Shown here in pieces: positions 1 to 8,352 of a stretch of 64,000 nucleotides of DNA. The notes under the pieces are model-generated. The model worked only from the letters and a program-made list of their open reading frames with translations, was not told the DNA's origin and made no database searches. A program made the position numbers and the translations under genes. Numbering within the stretch: position 1 is the stretch's first letter; each line of letters begins with the position of its first letter. The DNA is taken from NCBI GenBank assembly GCA_965227155.1, contig OZ245731.1, forward strand, positions 1,860,001-1,924,000, given 5' to 3'. The DNA is from UBA6059 sp965227155 (GTDB taxonomy: Bacteria; Bacteroidota; Bacteroidia; Cytophagales; Cyclobacteriaceae).

Positions 1-70
1 TCCATGACCTGATAATTATTGGTTTGGTATAATTTTGGTGTATAACATTGAGGTAAATCTACAAACATTC

Positions 71-580
71 ATGCTTTTGCCCTTAATCCATTTATGCAGC
101 TGGTTGCTATTTTCCTTACTTCATCCTTTTCATGTAAGCGTATGCGAACTTGAATATGATCAGAAGAGCGAGGCTTTGGAAATCAGCCATCGTATTTTCC
201 TGGATGACCTGGAAATTACACTAAGAAACTACTCCGGTAATGAAAAGCTGGACATTATGAATCCGGCAGATCCGGAGGCCCTGCATACCATGCTGAAAGC
301 TTATGTGGAGGAGCATTTTTTTGTGTGGGTTAATGAAGAAAAAGTAGCTATCAACTACCTGGGCGAAGAAAGGGAGGAAGATGTCATGTGGTGTTACGTG
401 GAAGTCCCCGGCATTACAGATTTGCAGGTGCTGGACGTAGAAAACAAAATGCTCATGGAAACCTACGACGATCAGATCAACCTGGTACACGTGAAAGCCT
501 TCGGTAAGGTAAAAACCCTCAAGTTGTATCAGTTCAATGAATGGGGCACGCTTGACATTCAGGCCCTAAAATCAAACTGA
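71..580 (+). CDS. DUF6702 family exported protein
   Basis: The reading frame is open from 35, but the Met at 71 gives a better start: it places a hydrophobic signal-like segment (MLLPLIHLCSWLLFSLL) at the extreme N-terminus of a protein of about 169 residues. The rest is a beta-rich domain with a HPFHVSVCELEY opening and a KVKTLKLYQFNEWG ending, which I recognise as the Bacteroidota DUF6702 family. No catalytic motif is visible and the function is unknown. Its last 22 bases overlap the convergent 2H phosphoesterase gene, so the two 3' ends share sequence. A periplasmic or surface location is inferred from the signal segment only. Confidence 0.7.
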   Translation: MLLPLIHLCSWLLFSLLHPFHVSVCELEYDQKSEALEISHRIFLDDLEITLRNYSGNEKLDIMNPADPEALHTMLKAYVEEHFFVWVNEEKVAINYLGEEREEDVMWCYVEVPGITDLQVLDVENKMLMETYDDQINLVHVKAFGKVKTLKLYQFNEWGTLDIQALKSN

Positions 581-1137
581 TCAAAGATTGTCCACATTTG
601 TCCATCATGCTGTAACAAGGTAAGCTGCCTAGCTGTAATTTCTCGAGTAAACGGCTGCAGTTGGTATTGAGGCCATGCCTTTAGAAATACCGGTTTTTTT
701 AGATCGCGATAGGCAATGGTAATGTGTGGATGAAAACCTCTGTTTTTATAATCGGCGTTATCAAGCTTAAGTGATTTGCGTGCCACATTGACCAGGTTTT
801 TTTGCAAAGCCTCCAGCTGAGTGTTGAGATCAATATTGAGGTAAATAACTCGTGGCGGAAATGCGCCAAAGCCATTGATGGTATATGAAAATTGCTTTAT
901 TGATTCACTAAAGGAATAAAGACAATCCCGCAATACCGATAATTTAGCTTCTTTCCACAAAAAAGGCATGTGTAGGGTGATGTGTGGTGGAGATTTCAGG
1001 GCCTGTTTCGGCCCATATTTATCAGAGAACGCCCCTTTAATTTCAACAATCTCACTTGAGGTTTCCGCGTCAGGCAAAAGCGCAATAAAATAGAGTGATT
1101 GTGTTTTGTCTATATGCCTTTTATCAAAATTCCCCAT
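559..1137 (-). CDS. 2H phosphoesterase / 2'-5' RNA ligase family protein
   Basis: The 192-residue protein carries the two HxT/S motifs that define the 2H phosphoesterase superfamily: PPHITLHMPF in the N-terminal half and HPHITIAYR in the C-terminal half. The spacing and length match the bacterial 2'-5' RNA ligase-like (ThpR/LigT) branch, whose members hydrolyse or form 2'-5' or cyclic phosphodiester bonds in RNA or nucleotides. The physiological substrate cannot be told from sequence. It is a single cytoplasmic gene, convergent with and overlapping DUF6702 by 22 bases. Confidence 0.85.
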   Translation of the reverse strand: MGNFDKRHIDKTQSLYFIALLPDAETSSEIVEIKGAFSDKYGPKQALKSPPHITLHMPFLWKEAKLSVLRDCLYSFSESIKQFSYTINGFGAFPPRVIYLNIDLNTQLEALQKNLVNVARKSLKLDNADYKNRGFHPHITIAYRDLKKPVFLKAWPQYQLQPFTREITARQLTLLQHDGQMWTIFDQFDFRA

Positions 1138-1200
1138 CAGATAATCGCTACAGAATTGTGCTCGTGTTAAATTAGTGATTCACAAACAATTCCAAGCGAA

Positions 1201-3699
1201 ATGCAAAAATTCCTTATACCCTTATTAATTCTTTTGTTGGTATCCTGTCAGGCCTCACAAACCGCCACACAAACGGGCGACAATCAACAATCTGCTTCTG
1301 TAAATCCCGACGCTATTCTGGAAATGACCAAAGGCATGGATAGATATTCAGGTTATTTTGATTTTTTCTGGGATATAGAAACCGGGAAAGTATACCTACA
1401 GATTGATAAGCTCGATCAGGAATTTTTGTATGTCAATGCGCTGGCTGCAGGTGTAGGATCCAATGATATTGGTTTGGACAGGGGACAGCTTGGCAATGAG
1501 CGTGTGGTTAAATTCGTAAGATCAGGCCCCAAAATTCTAATGGTAGAACCCAATTACGGGTACAGGGCCATTAGCGATAATGACGATGAGCGCAGGTCCG
1601 TAGAAGAGGCTTTTGCCCAATCGGTGATCTGGGGTTTTGAAATCAAAGCCAAAAACACATGGAATGTATTGGTAGATGCTACCGATTTTCTGCTGAGAGA
1701 TGCCCATGGTGTAGCCCAGCGACTGGCATCCCGTAAACAGGGCACTTATAGTATGGACAAATCCAGGTCGGCTATGTATTTGCCCAATACCATGAATTTT
1801 CCTAAAAACACAGAATTTGAAGCTACAGTAACCTTCACAGGACAACCCAAAGGCGACTGGGTGCGCTCGGTGACCCCTTCACCGGATGCTGTAACCGTAA
1901 GGATGCACCATTCCTTCATTGAACTGCCCGACAGCAACTATACTCCAAGAAAGTTTGATCCCCGATCCGGATATTATTACATCCAGTACCAGGATTATGC
2001 CACGCCAATCGATCAGCCGTTGGTTAAGCGCTATATCGCAAGGCATAGATTAAAGAAAAAAGATCCCAATGCAGCAAAGAGTGAACCAGTGGAGCCTATT
2101 ATTTACTACCTGGACAGAGGCGCGCCTGAGCCGGTAAGGTCAGCCCTGCTGGATGGTGCCCGCTGGTGGAACCAGGCCTTTGAAGCAGCCGGGTTTATCA
2201 ATGCATTTCAGGTGGAACTGCTACCAGAGGGTGCCCACCCGTTGGATGTGCGGTACAATGTCATTCAATGGGTACACCGATCTACCAGAGGCTGGTCGTA
2301 TGGTGCCTCTGTGCGAGACCCTCGTACCGGAGAGATCATCAAGGGTCATGTGAGCCTTGGTTCCTTGCGGGTAAGACAGGACTTTTTGATTGCTGAAGGT
2401 TTGCTGGCACCCTATGAGGAGGGTAAAGAGGTTCCTTCTGATATGCTGGATATGGCAGTGGCGCGATTAAGACAATTATCAGCCCACGAGGTAGGCCATA
2501 CCATTGGTCTGGTACATAGCTATGCATCAAACTATACCGACCGGGCTTCTGTGATGGACTACCCCCACCCGCTAGTCAAGCTCGATGAGGACGGTAATAT
2601 CGACCTGTCAGATGCTTATGATACGGATATTGGAGAATGGGATAAATATGCTATCCGCTATGGCTATACCGATTTCCCGGAAGATGTTGATGAGGATGAA
2701 GCCCTGGAGGCCATCATTCAGGAATCTTTTGCCGATGGCATTATGCACATTACCGATCAGGACTCACGGCCACAAGGCAGTGCGCATCCTTATGCCCACC
2801 TTTGGGATAATGGACAGGAGCCTGCTGATGAGCTGAACCGCATGATGGACATCCGTGCGAAAATCATAGAGAATTTCTCTGAAAAGAATATTCCCGAAGG
2901 TGCTCCAATGGCTATGATTGAGGAGGCGCTGGTGCCCATGTATCTGTTTCACCGATACCAGGTGGAGGCAGCCGCCAAAGTAGTGGGCGGCTTGCAGTAT
3001 ACCTATGCCATGCGGGGCGATGGTCAGGAGGTTACTTCCTTTTTGCCGGCAAGCATGCAGATGAAATCCCTTGATGCCCTGATCCGTACAATGTCTCCGG
3101 AGGCACTGGCATTACCAGAAGCATTGTTACAGAAACTCCCACCGAGGCCATTTGGCTACCCACGTACCAGGGAGACTTTCAAAAGCCGAACCGGCCTTAC
3201 ATTTGATCCGCTGGCTGCAGCAGAAACAGCCGCCAGTCTGCCTGCATACTTCATTTTCCACCCGGAGCGCATGGGTCGCCTTGTCATCCACAATGCACGC
3301 AACAGCGATCAACCGAGTCTGGAGTCGGTCATTGATAAGGTAGTCGATGCAACATGGAAAGCACCGGCCAAATCCGGCTACCACCGCGAATTGCAAAGAG
3401 TAGCTGCCAATCAGGTGCTATTGCATATGATCAAACTTGCAAAAAATACCGCTGCTCATGAGCAGGTGCGTGCCATTGTACATCAAAAGCTGATGGATCT
3501 GCAGGCTTATGTAGAGGGCAAAGCCAATACGCGCAATACCGCAGAAAAGGCGTTTTACAGCTTCGCCGCCAATCAAATAGCGACTTACGAGGAGGCTATG
3601 GAAGAAGGAGAAAGTAATGAGGCATTATCACCACCCGATGGTTCACCCATTGGCAGCGATATTGGAGATTGGTTTAAGTATTGCTCTTTTGAGTATTAG
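1201..3699 (+). CDS. Zinc-dependent metalloprotease lipoprotein (DUF5117/DUF5118/DUF4953 type)
   Basis: This 832-residue protein starts with a lipoprotein signal peptide (LLLVSCQAS lipobox) and has a metzincin-like zinc motif HEVGHTIGLVH: His429, Glu430, His433, Gly436 and His439. A following VMDYPHP segment could be the Met-turn. The N-terminal part (FDFFWDIETGKVYLQI onward) matches the DUF5117/DUF5118 arrangement of large Bacteroidota and proteobacterial zinc proteases. It is probably anchored in the envelope and faces the periplasm or surface. The substrate is unknown. It stands alone, followed by a hairpin-rich gap rather than an operon partner. Confidence 0.88.
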   Translation: MQKFLIPLLILLLVSCQASQTATQTGDNQQSASVNPDAILEMTKGMDRYSGYFDFFWDIETGKVYLQIDKLDQEFLYVNALAAGVGSNDIGLDRGQLGNERVVKFVRSGPKILMVEPNYGYRAISDNDDERRSVEEAFAQSVIWGFEIKAKNTWNVLVDATDFLLRDAHGVAQRLASRKQGTYSMDKSRSAMYLPNTMNFPKNTEFEATVTFTGQPKGDWVRSVTPSPDAVTVRMHHSFIELPDSNYTPRKFDPRSGYYYIQYQDYATPIDQPLVKRYIARHRLKKKDPNAAKSEPVEPIIYYLDRGAPEPVRSALLDGARWWNQAFEAAGFINAFQVELLPEGAHPLDVRYNVIQWVHRSTRGWSYGASVRDPRTGEIIKGHVSLGSLRVRQDFLIAEGLLAPYEEGKEVPSDMLDMAVARLRQLSAHEVGHTIGLVHSYASNYTDRASVMDYPHPLVKLDEDGNIDLSDAYDTDIGEWDKYAIRYGYTDFPEDVDEDEALEAIIQESFADGIMHITDQDSRPQGSAHPYAHLWDNGQEPADELNRMMDIRAKIIENFSEKNIPEGAPMAMIEEALVPMYLFHRYQVEAAAKVVGGLQYTYAMRGDGQEVTSFLPASMQMKSLDALIRTMSPEALALPEALLQKLPPRPFGYPRTRETFKSRTGLTFDPLAAAETAASLPAYFIFHPERMGRLVIHNARNSDQPSLESVIDKVVDATWKAPAKSGYHRELQRVAANQVLLHMIKLAKNTAAHEQVRAIVHQKLMDLQAYVEGKANTRNTAEKAFYSFAANQIATYEEAMEEGESNEALSPPDGSPIGSDIGDWFKYCSFEY

Positions 3700-3717
3700 C
3701 GTATAAGTAGATTTAAG

Positions 3718-3741
3718 CAGTCAGGTAGAAATACCTGACTG
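3718..3741. repeat. REP-like hairpin, copy 1
   Basis: CAGTCAGGTA, GAAA loop, TACCTGACTG: a perfect 10-bp stem 18 bases after the metalloprotease stop codon. No U-tract follows, so it is not a standard intrinsic terminator. A near-identical copy lies at 3874-3897, and both are followed by a similar CC-N-ATTAA context, which suggests a short repeated palindrome. Confidence 0.75.
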
Positions 3742-3750
3742 CCAATTAAA

Positions 3751-3818
3751 CGCAGCTTTGCCCCCTCATTGATGGGGTTACGGGGAGGAATAATAACTAC
3801 TTAGCTTTTTAGTATTGC
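3751..3818. repeat. Dispersed MITE-like repeat, degenerate copy
   Basis: The segment contains CCCCTCATTGATGGGG followed by TTACGGGGAGG and an AT-rich tail with CTTAG and TTAGTATTGC. The order resembles the better preserved element at 16490-16572 (CTCTCTCATTGAGAGGG, TTAGATAGAGG, GCTTAGTCTAATAGC). It lies between the two hairpins at 3718 and 3874. The assignment to one family is by eye. Confidence 0.45.
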
Positions 3819-3873
3819 ATACGAGGCAGGATGTAAGCTTTAATTCAAAAAACTATTTTTCAATAATCATAAC

Positions 3874-3897
3874 CAGTCAGGTAGAAACACCTGACTG
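3874..3897. repeat. REP-like hairpin, copy 2
   Basis: CAGTCAGGT, AGAAAC, ACCTGACTG: a second copy of the palindrome at 3718-3741. It differs by one base in the loop-closing position, so 9 of the 10 stem pairs remain. It sits about 60 bases beyond the 3' end of the convergent DUF4301 gene. Confidence 0.7.
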
Positions 3898-3959
3898 CCC
3901 ATTAAGCTATTTTTTATCTAACTGCCTTTCAAGCCTTTTCTATTCTACTCTCCAAGAAA

Positions 3960-5510
3960 TCACCCGGGTTGATGTTCATCCCGCAATAGATCATTGATGG
4001 TTTTTACGGGGTTGAAAGTAATCAAAGGCACTTCTACAAATATGGTATTCCAGTCGCTCATGGCGCCATTCCAAAGGCCGGGCAGCTCAAGGGCTTTCAG
4101 ATCTTTGCCGTCTTTCGATTTGTAAGAGATAAAGCCGGTCATCGGGTCGCGGTGCTTCAGCAAGTCAAATTTCTTGCCCGTATGGTCTTTGAGGCTGCAT
4201 ACCAGATCCACCGGGTTGAAATGAGTGCTTTGCTGCACAATGGCCTGCTGCTCATCATCGTCCATATCAATCTGGGCACTTTCCACAATTTGCAATGACA
4301 CAGTTCCATCAGGGTTTTTCGCCCAAAATGGTCCACCACCAGGTTCGCCCATATTTCTAACCATGCCACATACCCTGATGGGCCGCTGCAGTTTATCAAG
4401 CAGAAAATCCACTTTCTCCTCGGTAGGCGTGCCTGCGGCCAGGCCGGATTCTATGCAAAGCTCATGGTGTACAAAACCTTCTACCTCTGAGATAACCTCC
4501 TCGGATGGATCCCCTTCGAGCAATTCAATAAAATGAAATATCTTCTCCTGATACTGTAGTAATACACCAGCCAGCGCTTTCTTGTAAGTGTAGGTTTCCG
4601 CCTTCAAATGATCAGGTACCACATTGTCGATATTTTTGATGAAGGCCAAATCAGCATCCAGGTCATTGAGGTTTTCGATCAATGCACCATGCCCTCCGGG
4701 ACGGAAAAGCAGCGTGCCATCGCTATCTCTAAAAGGAGCATTATTCATATCTACCGCAATGGTATCAGTGGACTTTTTCTGCTGCGAGAAACTTATATCA
4801 TATTTAACACCAAACAGCTTTTCGTAATCCGCCTGCACACCATCGATATGCTCACGGAAGCCTTCCTGGTGCTCTGGTGAGACGGTAAAATGGATAGCCA
4901 CATTATTATCAATGTCTTTGGCATAATGTGCGCCTTCTACCAGGTGCTCTTCAACGGGGGTACGACTCCTATCAATGTAATGGTGAAATTCAAGCAGGCC
5001 TTTGGGCAGGTTGCCATAGTTGAGGCCGTCTTCGGTGAGCAGCACCTGCAGGATATCCACATATTTCTTGCGCAGGTGATCCTCTGCCATGCTTTGCCCC
5101 TTCTGGTGCTGGTATTCATCGGCCAGCTCTTCATAGAAAGCAAACTTGTCCAGGTTTTTGAAGAAAGTGTACACAGATTGCTTGCCCTGATCGGCAACCA
5201 TTTTTTGATAGTCTTCTTCCGAGCCGGTGTATTCATCCATAAAAGCAAAGAGGGATTTAAACATGCGGCTGGCAGCACCTGAGGCGGGCACAAACTTGAC
5301 CAGTTTCTTGCCGGTCGATAACGTGTCAAAATTTTCGAGTTGTGTTGTAATATCTGCTTCAGTCAGCTTGAGGATGCCTTTTTTGGTGGTAGCAGCGTAT
5401 TTCAGAGGCAGCGGAGGAAAGCCCTTTTTGAAATATTCTATCTGCTCCTTTACGGTTTCCAGGTCCGAACCTCTCTCTGCAATGAATTTCTTATCTTCTT
5501 CAGAAAACAT
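3960..5510 (-). CDS. DUF4301 family protein (nucleotidyltransferase-like)
   Basis: The 516-residue protein matches the Bacteroidota DUF4301 family across its length. Residues 73-84 (FVPASGAASRMF) look like the glycine-rich nucleotide-binding loop of sugar-phosphate nucleotidyltransferases. A later LLFRPGGHGALIENL segment resembles the UDP-sugar pyrophosphorylase loop. The resemblance to UDPGP-type enzymes is my inference; no activity is established that I know of. No signal peptide is present, so it should be cytoplasmic. It is a single gene, convergent with the metalloprotease across the hairpin-rich gap. Confidence 0.75.
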   Translation of the reverse strand: MFSEEDKKFIAERGSDLETVKEQIEYFKKGFPPLPLKYAATTKKGILKLTEADITTQLENFDTLSTGKKLVKFVPASGAASRMFKSLFAFMDEYTGSEEDYQKMVADQGKQSVYTFFKNLDKFAFYEELADEYQHQKGQSMAEDHLRKKYVDILQVLLTEDGLNYGNLPKGLLEFHHYIDRSRTPVEEHLVEGAHYAKDIDNNVAIHFTVSPEHQEGFREHIDGVQADYEKLFGVKYDISFSQQKKSTDTIAVDMNNAPFRDSDGTLLFRPGGHGALIENLNDLDADLAFIKNIDNVVPDHLKAETYTYKKALAGVLLQYQEKIFHFIELLEGDPSEEVISEVEGFVHHELCIESGLAAGTPTEEKVDFLLDKLQRPIRVCGMVRNMGEPGGGPFWAKNPDGTVSLQIVESAQIDMDDDEQQAIVQQSTHFNPVDLVCSLKDHTGKKFDLLKHRDPMTGFISYKSKDGKDLKALELPGLWNGAMSDWNTIFVEVPLITFNPVKTINDLLRDEHQPG

Positions 5511-5677
5511 GTCTTATATATTTTAGGTCAATATTATTCATTAATTACATCTCTTCTAATATCGTAAGGTTAAGGGAATTTTAAAGATTCCCACACGATT
5601 AATCTTCCCGCCGCCTCGTTTTTTAATTGCCAATTAAATCTGTATTTTGTTGATTCATTTAATAAATCTAGTGGAAA

Positions 5678-6142
5678 ATGAGCTTAGCAAAAGACCTTAT
5701 CAATATTGCACCCAGCTTTTATGGAATCTCTATGGTGCCCAAAGAATACTGGGAGCTGTATGGCAAAGCACTACTAACAATAGCCGGTGCAGACGGAGAA
5801 GTATCTGAGCCGGAAATGGACTGGCTCACCAAAGATATGGCCGAAGAGGTAGGCGTATCTGAGGAGGTAATAGCAGCCTGGGAAGATTTTGATTATGAAA
5901 ATGGCGACCTGGAAGAGATTTTTTATGCCTTTAACATTCGCAAAACGGTCAACTTCTCCAAGCTGGTAATTTATGATGCGATCCGCATGTCTTCGGCAGA
6001 TGATGATTATTCTGATGATGAAAGGGAAAATGTATCGCATGCTGCACACATTTTAAGAGTACCTAAAGAGGCTGTGATGGCAATTGAGGCGTTGGTGGAT
6101 ATTGAAAAGGCAGCCGAGAAACTTCGAGTCACCTTATTCTAA
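5678..6142 (+). CDS. TerB-like tellurite-resistance family protein
   Basis: This is a 154-residue all-helical protein with two acidic repeats typical of the TerB/DjlA-N fold: AGADGEVSEPEMDWL near residue 35 and SADDDYSDDERENV near residue 110. The Asp-rich loops may bind metal ions. TerB-like domains occur in tellurite-resistance and stress-associated membrane complexes, but an isolated copy does not prove tellurite resistance. The next gene starts 5 bases downstream, so the two are very likely co-transcribed. A near-consensus promoter box (TATTTTG) lies about 25 bases upstream. Confidence 0.7.
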   Translation: MSLAKDLINIAPSFYGISMVPKEYWELYGKALLTIAGADGEVSEPEMDWLTKDMAEEVGVSEEVIAAWEDFDYENGDLEEIFYAFNIRKTVNFSKLVIYDAIRMSSADDDYSDDERENVSHAAHILRVPKEAVMAIEALVDIEKAAEKLRVTLF

Positions 6143-6147
6143 ATATT

Positions 6148-6507
6148 ATGAGCAAATCTTATACCCTGAAACTGCTCCATATTTTTTGTTATGCCAATGA
6201 AGAGTTGAAAGAGGACGAGATTTTTATCAAGCATAAGGGCAAAAAGATATGGCCGACCGACAAAAAGTACATGGGCATTAAGCCCGGAGAAAAATTGCCC
6301 CTTGATGTGGAAATAACCGACATTCAAGAGGGAGAAACGGTAGAGCTGGAAATCTGGGATTGGGATCTATGGACACCCAATGACCTGCTGGGCACAACCA
6401 AAATGAAAATAGATGGGCCTGGAGGATCATTTCAGGCAGATATGAAGACCGCCAAAGCCCAGGAAACCGCCCGCTACTCTATTCAATGGAAGGTGCCCTG
6501 GGATTAG
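6148..6507 (+). CDS. Small beta-rich C2-like protein
   Basis: This protein of 119 residues has no signal peptide. Its second half reads VELEIWDWDLWTPNDLLG followed by TTKMKID, very like the calcium-binding loop and following strand of C2 domains (WDxD...DDxLG). It is unusually rich in Trp, Lys and Asp. I cannot name a family with certainty; a C2-like beta sandwich is the best structural guess. It follows the TerB-like gene by 5 bases, so the pair probably functions together. Confidence 0.55.
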   Translation: MSKSYTLKLLHIFCYANEELKEDEIFIKHKGKKIWPTDKKYMGIKPGEKLPLDVEITDIQEGETVELEIWDWDLWTPNDLLGTTKMKIDGPGGSFQADMKTAKAQETARYSIQWKVPWD

Positions 6508-6560
6508 CATCTCTTTGCGAGCAAACTATGCGCAACATGTCCCGTTCAAAGAGGGCCAAA

Positions 6561-6600
6561 TAGTATTAGGCTAAGCTCAAATTATGAAGGGTTCTCAATA
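6561..6600. repeat. Dispersed MITE-like repeat, left end
   Basis: AGTATTAGGCTAAGCTCAAATT matches the left end of the element at 16490-16572 (GCTATTAAGCTAAGCGCAAATT) at most positions. The 238-base gap between the C2-like gene and the MaoC gene holds this fragment and a second hairpin-prone CCTCTTAAGGAGAGG stretch at 6710-6725, but no gene. Confidence 0.4.
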
Positions 6601-6745
6601 GCAGTCTTTATGTCAGGTTGAGCCTGTCGAAACCTTTCTTAAATGGTATATGAATACAATTCAACAAGCTCATTGTGCCATGAGAAAAGGTTTTGATGCT
6701 CTTTAGAAACCCTCTTAAGGAGAGGAGATAAATTGCTTGCTTCAC

Positions 6746-7153
6746 TTAAGGCAGCTTTTCCATATGTAAAACGGTAGCCTTGCCATCTACGGCAATCTTA
6801 TTGCGCTCTACATCAAAAATCTGCGTGGTAAATACACCCCGATGTTTGCCTTCCATCACCTCTATCAATTCTATTTTGGTGTAATAAGGCGTATCAGGAA
6901 ATACAGGCCTTTTGAATTCAAAAACCTGATCGAGGTAGACACTGCCCTCACCGGGAAACTTCGTACCCATGATTTTAGAAATGATGGAAACAGAAAAAAT
7001 GCCATGCACAATGGTACGCTTGAAGCGGGTGGTAGCCGCATATTCCGGATCGATATGAATGGGGTTGGTGTCGCCCGAGAGCTGGGCAAACTGGTTGACC
7101 ATCTCCTGTGTGATGACAAATTCTTCTTTAAACTGATCTCCTACTTTCATCAT
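6746..7153 (-). CDS. MaoC family (R)-specific enoyl-CoA hydratase-like dehydratase
   Basis: The 135-residue hot-dog fold protein has the hydratase-2 motif: Asp28, then NPIH with His33, within SGDTNPIHIDPEYA. The VHGIF segment follows, as in PhaJ and MaoC enzymes. Such enzymes hydrate trans-2-enoyl-CoA or act in related acyl-CoA chemistry. The start codon overlaps the stop codon of the upstream outer-membrane gene by 4 bases (ATGA), so the two are translationally coupled. The partner is not a metabolic enzyme, so the pathway is not obvious from context; a complete beta-oxidation operon lies elsewhere in this window. Confidence 0.82.
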   Translation of the reverse strand: MMKVGDQFKEEFVITQEMVNQFAQLSGDTNPIHIDPEYAATTRFKRTIVHGIFSVSIISKIMGTKFPGEGSVYLDQVFEFKRPVFPDTPYYTKIELIEVMEGKHRGVFTTQIFDVERNKIAVDGKATVLHMEKLP

Positions 7154-8193
7154 AAGCCTGTTGCTTTGTTAAACATTTTTCTTGGTGGCACTAAATATAA
7201 TCGAAATTCTACGGTGTAGGCGAAAAAGGGCTCTGCATAAATGATGGCATCACGGCGAAGCTTGCGGGGTTCCGACACAAAGAAATTGATATTGCGTATG
7301 GCACCGAGGCTCACGCTGGCCCAGATGAAATCATAAACCTCACGGTTCATAGAAAGCAAAAACCGAAGCTCGGATTTCCTAAGCTCCAGTGAGTTATAGC
7401 CCGGCAGCACCTCATCTTGCATGTGGTAGCTGGCACCGCTCACTTCAAGCAGCGCATTGAGCTGTACCCTCTCGCTGGGCGAGTGGATGATGCGGGCACT
7501 TTTGGGTAGCAGCAGCTCGAGCATCCAATGGTCACTCAGGATTTTGGTGTAGTTGAACACCGGAAAGGCGGAAAAGATGCCCAGGTCATAACCAGCGTAG
7601 ATACCATAACCAATTTCGGTATTTGGGTTTTTCTGCCGACCATAGAGCAGGGAGACATTGCCTTTGAAAAACCGGCTAAAGCCAATGGTTCTGATCCTGT
7701 CGCCATTCAGGTCTACGCCAAAGCGTGATTTGAGGAATCGGCCATTGTCGAGATCCTTTTTCAGGTAGAATCGTACGCCCATACTTCGCAGCGATTTGTC
7801 CTCCAGCCGTTCGTAGAGGGGGTAGTTGGCCTGCTGGATGTCTTCAAAGCGGAACTGCTCGTGCTCGTAACTGAGCCCCATAGCCAGGCGAAGGCTGTCT
7901 TGCAGCACCAGCGGAATGTTGAGCTTAAAGCGCAGGCGGCGGTTGTTTTTCACCTCTGCCCTCGAGTTGCCCAGCTCATCGGAGATACTCTGAATGCCAT
8001 AATCGCGGATGCCGGCATATTCAAACTCTAAAAACACTGGCCTTATGGATTGAATGACTTTAAGGGTGGGGATAGGTTGCTCCCGCGGCTGCAACCGCGA
8101 TTGATTGAGCAGAGAATCAGTACGTTGCGCCAAAGAAGCGGTAACCAGGGCCAGTTGTAAAATTATGGCCAGTATGAATAGTCTGCTCTGCAT
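7150..8193 (-). CDS. Outer-membrane beta-barrel protein (DUF6268-like)
   Basis: This protein of 347 residues has a clear signal peptide (MQSRLFILAIILQLALVTASLAQ). It is followed by alternating amphipathic strands such as RLRFKLNIPLVLQDSLRLAMGLSYEHEQF, GRFLKSRFGVDL and YGIYAGYDLGIF, ending in FRLYLVPPRKM. This is the pattern of an outer-membrane barrel, and the overall organisation resembles the Bacteroidota DUF6268 group. Transported substrate and function are unknown. It overlaps the downstream MaoC gene by 4 bases and is the first gene of that two-gene unit. Confidence 0.65.
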   Translation of the reverse strand: MQSRLFILAIILQLALVTASLAQRTDSLLNQSRLQPREQPIPTLKVIQSIRPVFLEFEYAGIRDYGIQSISDELGNSRAEVKNNRRLRFKLNIPLVLQDSLRLAMGLSYEHEQFRFEDIQQANYPLYERLEDKSLRSMGVRFYLKKDLDNGRFLKSRFGVDLNGDRIRTIGFSRFFKGNVSLLYGRQKNPNTEIGYGIYAGYDLGIFSAFPVFNYTKILSDHWMLELLLPKSARIIHSPSERVQLNALLEVSGASYHMQDEVLPGYNSLELRKSELRFLLSMNREVYDFIWASVSLGAIRNINFFVSEPRKLRRDAIIYAEPFFAYTVEFRLYLVPPRKMFNKATGL

Positions 8194-8352
8194 GAAGGCT
8201 GTAAAAATAAATCAAACGCTGAAAGTCGGAATTACATATTTAATGTGGATAATTTCTATTGCAGAGAATTTGAAAATTTTCAGGTTAAAATATGATTTAT
8301 TTAAGTTTGAGTCTCCTAATATTTTGCCACCTTTATTGTCATCTTTTCTATT

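Noticed and set aside
3815..3997. 60-codon plus-strand frame
   Set aside because: It covers a hairpin repeat and runs into the antisense of the DUF4301 gene; no family features.
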